DNA from: Boesenbergia rotunda
Lineage: Eukaryota > Streptophyta > Magnoliopsida > Zingiberales > Zingiberaceae
Length of the DNA: 64,000 nt
Assembly (NCBI GenBank): GCA_024364735.1
Contig: JAGFNQ010005193.1
Location: 372,001-436,000, forward strand
Direction: 5' to 3'
Position numbers and translations under genes: made by a program. How positions within the stretch are numbered: the stretch's first letter is position 1; each line of letters opens with the position of its first letter. Below are positions 56,217-64,000 of this stretch, in pieces. Below the pieces are notes generated by a model. The model saw only the letters and a program-made list of their open reading frames with translations. It did no database searches and had not been told where the DNA came from.

Positions 56217-57398
56217 TGTTGGGACCTTGACGTACGGCTAGAGGGGGGGGGGTGAATAGCCAATCACCCACTTGATTCGCGGTTTCTTCCTAAAAGTGTT
56301 AGCACGCGCAAGCGAAAACTTAAACTATAAATTAAAACTAATGCTAACACAAACCGTTTACGTGGTTCGGAGATAAAGCTCCACTCCATGGCTGTCCATA
56401 AGGTGGGCAATCCCGATCCGTCGGTGGATGAGTCCTTGGAAGACTTCTGGCTAGCTCTTGTCGCTCCTTGTGGGTGGAGAAACATCGCCACAGGCTCTCG
56501 ACAATACCTGAGCACTAGAAGACTACTAATAAGCTCTAACCAAACTTATTTCGTCAAGAAAACTCAGCCAAAAATGAGCTCTCTTAAATAGTACTCGATA
56601 CTGTTCTGACCGTTACCAGTTGACTGGTGCTAACACCAGTCGATCGGTCCTCGTGAATTTGAATGTCACAGCCCGACAATTCAAATTCTGGTTGACACCA
56701 GTCAACTGATCATAGGATCAGTCGACTGATCTTTCTGTGCTCTACATCAGTCGACTGATCCAAGCATTAGTCAACTGCCACCTAAAGTTTCCCTTCCCGA
56801 GTAAAATTCTCTTAGCACTCGAACCCTATGATTTTCCTTCCCGAGTACAATTATCTCAACACTCGAATCCTCACGACTTAGCTGACTCTTCATCCAGCAA
56901 CCTCGACCTGTTGCCTTCAAGTCTTCTTCAACTTTGGCTCTCGTCCCTTGGATGCATGCAAGCCCACAGCTCATCTCCTATGCCATCCTTCACGTATGCC
57001 TTGAAGTGCGCTTCCCTCGACTCATCGTTCCTGCTTCCAGCAGCCTCGACCTGTTGCCTATAAGCCTTCTTCGACTTCGGCTCTCGTCTCTCGGATGCAT
57101 GCAAGCCCGCGGCTCATCTCCCCATGCCATCCTTCGCGTATGCCTCGAAGTGCGCTTCCCTCGGCTCATCGTTCCTGCTTTGTCCATGGTCCCTCGGATG
57201 TATGCAAGCCCATGGCTCGTCTCCCCATGCCATCCTTCACCGAACCTGAAGATGTCCAACTAAGTCTATGTGTATCTTGCAAACCTGCACACTCAAATAC
57301 ACATATTAGATCAACATGAAGCCCTAACTTAATCATATTGACACACACGTCAAAACTCATGATCTTACCCGATCACACTTGGGTCGATTGCACCAACA
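56217..57398 (-). repeat. 5' LTR of the inner element
   Basis: Starts TGTTGGGACCTTGACG and ends GATTGCACCAACA on the plus strand. It matches 51192-51249 plus 52251-53305 across its length, including repeated 'ctcatcgttcctgcttccag' type passages. Confidence 0.85.
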
Positions 57399-57403
57399 AA
57401 CCT

Positions 57404-58456
57404 TTCTTGCCCCTAGAGGGTCCTTGATTTCCTAAATCTAGGTTTTGATCCTTAGATCCCTTAAGAAGATTTTCTATTCTTTTGAGGGATTTTTCTAATT
57501 TCGCAAGTTTTGACCTTAAAACTTGATTTTTAATCATTACTTCATCAAGGCTTGGTTTTCTAGTATAGCCTTGGCAATTTTTCTTCTTGGGTTTCGATTT
57601 GTTAGGCCTACCATGGAATGTTCTACTTGTTCCCTATCCTTAGATGTGGTAGTTCTAGCATGGAAGGTTCTATAGTTCTCCTTAGGGTTTTCATGCCTCC
57701 TATTTTCATGATAAATGACATTAAAATGATAAAAAATGATTTTTAGCATACATTTTATCATGATGAAAATAAGTACCATTACCTAATGGTACCTTAGAGT
57801 TACTCTTGGAGGCTCTCCCTTGATTTGAGCTCTTCCTCTTGTCTTTGGTCGAATCCTTCCCCCTTGGACATTAATTCGATAATGTTCTCTTGATTGCCTG
57901 AGAAGCACAAAATGCACTTCTTATTCTTCTGTACCTTGGGGCCGACCTCCTTTGGCTTCTCCTTGGTCTTGGGTGCCACTTGCACCTTTTTTTTGACCAA
58001 TTCGAGACACTTACTCTTGTAGTGTCCTCTTTCCCTACAATCAAAATAAATGATATGATTTTTATTTTGACAAATTGAAATTTCTATACCTTTGTTGGTA
58101 GGGGTGCCACATGACTCTTCACTTGATCCGGAGGTAGAGGCTTCTTCTTTTTTCGGAGTTAAAGATCTTTGCTCCCCCTCAATCCTAGAGGTAGAGGCCT
58201 CTTGAATCTTCTCCTTGGCCAATGCTTCATGAATTTCCTCTTCGGATGCTGAGCATCTCTCATCTTCCGAGTCCTCTTCATACAATGAATCTCCCTCTTC
58301 GGATTTATCTTGATTTGGTATAGTAGAGGGATCTTCATGAAGCTTGGTCAACTTGCTCCAAAGCTCCTTAACATCTTGATGTGTCCAATTTGGCTTAAGA
58401 TGGTGTTTAGCAATAGATTGACCAATAATTTGGTCACTTTGTCGTTGGCCTCGCAT
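57404..58456 (-). pseudogene. gag of the outer element, knuckles decayed and interrupted
   Basis: The minus-strand frame 58456-57800 contains ASTSRIEGEQRSLTPKKEE, as in the inner gag. The first zinc knuckle is YFDCRERGHYKSKC, with Tyr in place of the first Cys, and the second (CILCFSGNQE) has lost its pattern. After a frame change, 57560-57404 reads a coiled-coil stretch (SKLAKLEKSLKRIENLL) and stops at the inner element, resuming at 51186. It is non-functional. Confidence 0.7.
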
Positions 58457-58778
58457 ATCTTGATTTGCTCCTCATTCCATTTGCTTTTCTTGAGAAGCTT
58501 CCTTTTGTTACTTGTTGGAGCTTCAAAGCCTTTCATTAGAGCAAAGCATTACTCTATTTCCATCATGAGAAATTTTCAATCTTTATTTTCCAAAGATTGA
58601 AATTGGCTTTGTCGTACGGTGGAGGTGCTCAAATATCGTAGCCGAACTCCATTTTGAAGTTGAGCCCGCTTGATGATAATTTCTTAAAATTATGATTTCT
58701 TCAAACTTCCTCTTCTTCGTCTAGCTTTTGCTCTATGGCGATGAGTCCAAAGAAGAGCAACCTTGTTCTGATACCACT

Positions 58779-60234
58779 TGTTAGGACCGGTAGGAGAACT
58801 AGGGGGGATGATTAGCTCCGATCTTTGCTCAATGAAGATTTGTTGCGGCGGAAGACTTGAGCAATGCTAACACCTCGATTTACTTGGTATCCACCTCCTT
58901 GAGATGACTAATCCAAGGATTCGCTTTTCCTCACTCTCTCATACACTATGAAAGATCTCCTTCTTGAGGTGGAGAAACCTCTTACAAGCTTACAAGAAGA
59001 AACATTCAAGAACAAACAAATACAATATAAATCTTATAAGATTTACACAAATTAGCTCTCTTTGCTTTTCTTGCTTCTTCAAGATTGGAATCGCCTCTTG
59101 ATCCTTGGAAATGCATCAACACTAAGCTCCAAGGCCTCACTTGAAATGACGATGAAGAAGGTGAAGAGCGTCGAAGGAATATTAGAGCAATCCCACTTCA
59201 AACCTGCGTGAAAATGCTATATACCCGCGACATAGGGTTTCCTAATCGATTTCCCAATCGATTACCACATCAGACTTAGCCGTTTATTAACTATTTTTTG
59301 AAGCTTAATCGATTAGCCAATTTATTAAGAAGATCTTAATCGATTGCTGAATCGATTCAGCACCTTTCTATGCTCTCGCGCAATACTGCCATAATCGATT
59401 GCCTAATCGATTATGGTCTCCCTTAGTCGATTGCCCAATCGATTATGGTCCTCCTTAATCAATTGCCTAATCGATTAAGAGGAGGCTGAATCAATTACCT
59501 AATCTATTCAACCTGCTTCTATTCTCGCGACACAATTCTCTCAATCGATTACCCAATCGATTCACTCCTTCCTTAATCGATCACCCAATCAATTAAGAAG
59601 GCTTCTGTTCGTGAGAAACCAACGCCAATTGATTACTCAATTGATTGACCCCAACCCTAACTTGTGCGCATAAGTCTAGGGTTCCCTTACCTAACCCCGG
59701 TCAACCATGACCTATTAGGACTTCCTCACCAAGTATCCGATCAAACCTTTGACCAACTTGGATTTTTTCCTTACCTAGTTCCCAACTAGGACTTAACTGT
59801 TCCCAACCAGGTTTGTTTAACCCTTGAGTTAGGTCTAGTCTCTCGATAGACTTCCACCTTGCCAATGTACGATCTCTCCGATCTACATGGACTTCACCTA
59901 GTCCCATTAGGACTTTTCTCGTGCTAGCATCTCCCCGATCCACTTGGACTTCACCTAGTCCCACTAGGTGTGCCTAGTCCTACTAAGACATTTCCCATGT
60001 CAGCGTGCAATCTCTCCGATCCACTTAGACTTCACCTAATCTCACTAGGTGTGCCTAGTCCCACTAGGACTTTTCCAGTCATGTCTCTAGTAAACCTGGA
60101 CCCACTTGACTCACATAATATTCAATCATCATTATCAAACATCAAAACTTAAGCTTACCAAGATTACCAAACATAAACTCAGCCGAGCCTAGTCAAACTA
60201 GGTCAATCTTGACCTAACAAAGATTACATCAACA
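58779..60234 (-). repeat. 5' LTR of the outer element
   Basis: Begins TGTTAGGACCGGTAGG and ends TACATCAACA on the plus strand, next to TAGTG. It carries the same serial 'aatcgattgcccaatcgatt' words as its partner at 47664, with several small indels between them. Confidence 0.85.
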
Positions 60235-60480
60235 TAGTGATGAATTAAAATTGATTCATTAAGATTTATGTCAGCCCATTGTTCCTCAAGCCATACCAAT
60301 CTACTTTTAGAGCGTCAGAGCTTAGGGATCACTTTCCAAAGGAGACCCTGTCATGAGATCCCACAACCCCCGAGTAGCCCTCTCCTACTGCGTATTGATG
60401 AATTGGAATTGATCCATTAAGATCTATGACAACCCATTGCTCCTTGAGCCATACCAATCTACTTTCATAGTCGACTCTCT
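60235..60480. repeat. 158-bp tandem repeat flanking the outer element
   Basis: A unit starting 'tgatgaatt..aattgat.cattaagat' at 60238 recurs at 60396. It contains 'ccataccaatctacttt' in each copy. The outer LTR element is inserted in this array, whose left part is at 47567-47663. The sequence is unrelated to the foldback repeats of the same period. Confidence 0.75.
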
Positions 60481-61330
60481 GAGTCTCAATTATCTACTGA
60501 TCGGAGGATTGGGTTCTTCTTTCGATTTTTTTTTTTCAAATCCTTATGAGATACATATCTCATTCTTTTGACATCGAGATTGTGTTTACATAGTAGATCC
60601 AAACCATGAACAAGCATATCATTGAAATAAAAATAATCAAACTTTCATAGATCAAACAAAGAATGTTCGCATAACGAAGGGCTAATCTCTAGTCCTACAA
60701 TTCAGAATCTACTCCATAGAAATGGAGTTACAAGTTGAAATCAGAGTTCGAATGATTACAATCCAGATTCAAATAAGAAAACAAATCAAAAAACAAGAAC
60801 AGAAGCTTAGTCTCAATGTGTGATTGCTTCTCTGGATGCTCATAATCTCAATTCTGGGTGTTGATGGCGTCGAATCACCTTGGATCGTTTGTCCGAAGCT
60901 TTCTTGGGGCCCTTGGATGGCACCCAATCGAGATCCCCCTTTTGGATCAGAAATCAACCTTCTATAGGCAAGATGTGGGTGCCCGACATGGCTTGCGTCG
61001 GCTGGCGCTGGGGCTTATGTTGGGCATTGTGACCTCTGCTGGAAACTGGCTACGGATCATGTCGGTTGGTACCGGGGCCCATGGAGGGCTCAGTGAATTT
61101 CAGGAAAACACGACACAACCTATGCTGGCTGGCACGAGGGCCCGTGGCGGGCTTGGTGAATTTCGGGGAAACTCAACACAACCTATGTTGTCTGGCATGG
61201 GGGCCCATGGCATGCTTGGGAACTTCGGGGGTTTGGCTTTAAGTTTCATTTTCACTCCTTTTCAAACCCTATCAAAAGAAATAAATGAGAGCAGTTCTCC
61301 GAACTAGGAAAGTATTACAATGAAGCACAA
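60481..61330 (+). other. Unassigned sequence with 63-bp tandem repeats
   Basis: A 149-codon frame at 60858-61307 is open, but its centre consists of three 63-bp repeats (from 61074, 61137 and 61200) giving the residues GLGEFRGNSTQPMLSG and variants. I recognise no domain. There is no promoter or intron context, so I do not call a gene. Confidence 0.4.
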
Positions 61331-62073
61331 ACAGATGATAACATGAAATATATGCATATAAATCACAAAGTAACTTTGAGAGTTACGCCCAAACCTATGG
61401 TATTGGATACCGTGGCAATTGACATTAGGCTAAGTGGAAGTATGTTATATTTGAGAGATGTCCTAAGACAATCACTTTATGATTTATACTTATTTATTGG
61501 ATAAATAAAGTTTCATTGCTTGAGTGCACATTCTATATATATATGATTGATCTTAAACTCATTTATTGAACATCCATAATACAATTTATAGTATGAGAGA
61601 ACTCATGATTGGATCACAACTAATAAGCATCTCTACATGTGTAATTATGAATATATTGAAATATTTTCTAATCGACGAATTGCTGTATTCAGACATCATG
61701 AATTCTGTAAGACTAGCACATGTTATACTATTTGGTCTAACCAAGAAGTTGCTCCTCACTGTTGGAGACATTGGAATATCGAGATTAAACGTGGATGCTA
61801 GTTATATAACTAGTTCATTGGAGTGACTTGCCATGAGACTTCATATGGTTCTCTACATATATGGATATATCAATGAAGATCTCATTGGAGCTTAAGTATG
61901 AGTTTCCCTCGATTTGAGGTATTCAAGTCACCTTGGTCATGGAGTCTTATTCTTTGACATCTTAAGCAAACATCTATTTGGAGGTGTGGCCCCGGGATGA
62001 TTGGGTATAGGTCGAAGTGCCCAAAGGTGTTTAGATAGCTCACTGAGGATTCACTGCTCCTTGCGAGGAGATA
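61331..62073. other. No feature recognised
   Basis: AT-rich sequence with one 86-codon frame (61566-61826) lacking any recognisable motif. It could be part of an old retroelement LTR, but no borders were found. Confidence 0.35.
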
Positions 62074-63014
62074 TGTAAGTACCCCAGGTTGGTTTTGATG
62101 TGGTCAACCGAGTCAAGTTAGGTCATGTTAGTTTTTGATCCCTATGTCCCCTAACTGTACAGGAGCTTAGGAGAGCAAGAAGTTGAGCGGAAGACGCAAC
62201 GGTTGAGAAGGATGGCACGGGAAGGAAGCTGATGGGCTCGGTGCATCCGAGGGATGCGGAGGTCTGCGGAACAGTACATCGGCGGAGCGAGAAGGACGTA
62301 TGCGACGTCCGAGGGATGAATAGCCAAGTAGAAGCACACTCGAGGAGAAAGCCGGGGTTTGGGTGAGCCCGACTCTAGAAGGCCCGAGCTCACCCACGAA
62401 GACCTACCAGAGAACTGGTCAGCAAGGTGTTGACCAAAGTCACTCGGACACCCCTATGCATAGGGGTGCCCAGGCTCTCGGGCGCCCGTGTGCTCTCAAG
62501 CGCCCCTATTCCCTGGCGCCCAGAGTATACATGCGCCCCAGAAGAGATTTTATCCCAAAAGAGCCATTTACGAACGTTGCGTAGAGGATATACTTTGAGG
62601 CCACGTGTTTAGCGCCCTCAAGCACTCGGGAGACCCTATTGTACAACGTCAACATTCAGATAAAATATTCTTGGGTTATAAATAGGCCCCCAGAGCTTAG
62701 TTCCAGAACAACAATCACTGCAAACGAATTCATTGTAATCTTTCTTTGTTTTTCTGAGCTTTTTGTTGTGTAAGAGACTTCTCCACCCGAAGGAGTTATT
62801 CAGGAGATTTGCGTTATACTTGTCTTGGATTAGCAGCCATCCTGATTGCAACCAAGTAAACATCTGTGTGCCTCTTTTATTTCTGTTATAGTCCTTTTTA
62901 TATTATGCTTTAATTTTTTAATTAACTGACATCTTTGTTAAACAAGAACAAATGTTAGTCCTATTTTTTTCAGGGGCAATTCACCCCCTCTTTGCCGACC
63001 AATGATCACCTTCA
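62074..63014 (+). repeat. 5' LTR of a SIRE-like copia element (plus)
   Basis: A roughly 940-bp block begins TGTAAGTACCCCAGG and ends CACCTTCA, directly before a primer-binding site. A TATAAATA box lies at 62677-62684, followed by leader-like sequence. The second LTR would be outside the window, so the left border rests on the TG start and family resemblance only. Confidence 0.65.
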
Positions 63015-63015
63015 A

Positions 63016-63028
63016 TTGATATCAGAGC
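63016..63028 (+). other. Primer-binding site, slightly mutated
   Basis: TTGATATCAGAGC follows the LTR end by one base. It differs from the usual TGGTATCAGAGC by one G-to-A change, and fits initiator tRNA-Met priming in the plus orientation. Confidence 0.75.
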
Positions 63029-63074
63029 AAGGACACTCCAGAAGGACTAACCGTCATCTGAAGCAATCTATAAA

Positions 63075-64000
63075 ATGTCGGACTGATCATCTACTCGCCA
63101 AAGTTTGAGGGGGAATTTGCGAGTTAGAAGCACAAGATGGTGGCGCATGCAACTGCATGCAAGGATAAGAGAATTAATCGTTGGATTCACAAATCTCAGG
63201 GAAACGGTAACTAACTAAGATGTTCAAAGATATGCTTTAAATGTATTTCTAAGAACTCCGGAGTGAACGTCTATAATAGACTCATATTATATCTTCCAAA
63301 ACTTAGAGGTAAGTAATTTAGATAAGTTATTCTGTACTTTAGAATTTTATGAGTCTCGATGTGCAGGAAATGTAAGAAAAATGGATAACATTATCCTTCA
63401 CTCAAGGAAGACCCAAAATGATGAAGTGTCTTCAGCTAATGAAGAGGAAACAACATATATGGTAAGGAAATTCAAAAAAAAAATCTAAGAAGTTTAATGA
63501 GATGCAGGCCAAAAGACACCCTTGGAGCAATATAAAATGCTATCAATGCAACGAATAGGGACATGTCAAGGAAAACTGCCCCAAATTGAAGAACAAATGA
63601 AAAAGGGCAATGAAGTCAAAAGTCCACAATCTAAAGGCAACATGGAACGAGTTCTCATCAGAAGATTCAGATCTCGAGGAACACGCTGGACTTGCGTTGA
63701 TGGCTATACCAAGTAGAAAAGAGCATTGATGAAGGAGGAGTCACGTCAAAAGATTGCAATGACGAAAGGGGAGCTTCAGACTTTAAAAGAGATATGGTAA
63801 GTGAAGTATATTTTCAACCTTCTGATCAACTTTACTCAGGTATAAAGGCTATGTTGAAGTCTATTTGTAAATTAAAAAAAATAAAAATACAGAACTGAGA
63901 AAACAATTATTATCTTCTTGTCCACTAGAAATGCTTAATAAATTAAAATTTGAAAATAAAAATTTGAAGTCTCAAATTGAAAAATTGAAAAATAACCATG
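63075..64000 (+). pseudogene. SIRE-like gag, decayed, runs off the window
   Basis: Frames on the plus strand read YSPKFEGEF near the start, then a zinc knuckle CYQCNE, stop, GHVKENC at 63538-63579 with all Cys/His residues kept. WNEFSSEDSDLEEHAGLALM follows, and near the window end MLKSICKLKK and LLSSCPLEMLNKLKFENKNL. The order capsid, knuckle, acidic segment and coiled coil is that of SIRE gag. Many stops and frame changes make it dead. Pol would lie beyond the window. Confidence 0.75.

Larger units (their letters stand above)
51192..57398 (-). mobile_element. Inner gag-only copia (SIRE-like) LTR element, TSD AACCT
   Basis: The LTRs are 51192-53305 (interrupted by a solo LTR) and 56217-57398 (1,182 bp). 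AACCT flanks it at 51187-51191 and 57399-57403. On the minus strand the primer-binding site TGGTATCAGAGTTG (56201-56214) lies two bases from the 5' LTR. A polypurine tract (AAAAAGGGGGAGAT, 53306-53319) precedes the 3' LTR. The internal 2.9 kb encodes gag only. It is inserted in the gag region of the outer element in the same orientation. Confidence 0.9.
47664..60234 (-). mobile_element. Outer gag-only copia (SIRE-like) LTR element, TSD TAGTG
   Basis: The LTRs are 47664-49057 (1,394 bp) and 58779-60234 (1,456 bp), starting TGTTAGGACCGG and ending ATCAACA or ACCAACA. TAGTG flanks it at 47659-47663 and 60235-60239. On the minus strand the primer-binding site TGGTATCAGAAC (58765-58776) follows the right LTR by two bases, and a polypurine tract (GGGGAGA) precedes the left LTR. 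The internal region, excluding the inner element, is about 3.5 kb. It contains gag only, with no protease, integrase or RT, as in the TR-GAG class described in plants. The LTRs differ by indels, so it is older than its insert. Confidence 0.87.

Noticed and set aside
47664..60234. Autonomous copia element with reverse transcriptase
   Set aside because: No RT, integrase or RNase H motif was found in any frame of either internal region.
60238..60480. Relation between the 158-bp repeat here and the 158-bp repeats of the foldback
   Set aside because: Only the period is equal; the sequences share nothing visible.

Overview
This is a plant nuclear window, with intron-containing genes, a VQ-motif gene, an STP-type sugar carrier and plant retroelement families. 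The very GC-rich coding exons of the two metabolic genes in an AT-rich background look monocot-like. A non-grass monocot, perhaps Zingiberales, is my guess from general appearance only. No bacterial, organellar or viral operon is present.

Only three host genes look intact. (1) A two-exon STP/MST hexose-proton symporter lies on the minus strand (8296-9886). (2) A single-exon MKS1-like VQ-motif gene lies on the minus strand (33986-34345). (3) A two-exon short-chain dehydrogenase of the SDR110C type lies on the plus strand (46107-47000). They look unrelated in function and are separated by transposable elements. Part of a fourth host gene, a coiled-coil protein of the type annotated as gar2-related, is carried as a broken fragment inside a retrotransposon (17756-18744).

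The rest is mainly nested mobile DNA, read from target-site duplications (TSDs). 2.2-6.9 kb holds a SINE copy, a solo LTR (TSD GATCC) and a decayed gag-like ORF split by a second solo LTR. 7.66-8.26 kb is an inverted-repeat MITE just behind the sugar carrier. 10-13 kb holds AT-rich duplications, a MITE and a CACTA-like end. 13.1-23.6 kb is a solo LTR (TSD ATGGA) interrupted by a 9.5-kb chromovirus-derived element (TSD GGGTC) with almost identical 2.6-kb LTRs; it keeps only a scrap of chromodomain and carries the captured gene piece antisense. 26.5-26.9 kb has two short retroposons with clear TSDs. 27.4-34.0 kb is an RTE-clade LINE split by a second, fully open RTE copy in the opposite orientation; the pair sits 9 bp behind the stop codon of the VQ gene.

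35.6-41.5 kb contains a 5.4-kb foldback element. Its centre has fourteen 158-bp repeats facing six inverted 158-bp repeats, and it is bracketed by SINEs and three copies of one 18-bp target sequence. 41.6-44.9 kb holds MITEs, including two adjacent Tourist-like elements with GC-rich minisatellite cores. 45.4-45.8 kb has two SINEs in opposite orientations upstream of the dehydrogenase. 47.6-60.3 kb is a four-level nest: a tandem repeat holds a gag-only LTR element (TSD TAGTG), which holds a second gag-only element (TSD AACCT), whose LTR holds a solo LTR (TSD GATTC). From 62.1 kb to the window edge there is the 5' part of another SIRE-like copia element with a decayed gag.
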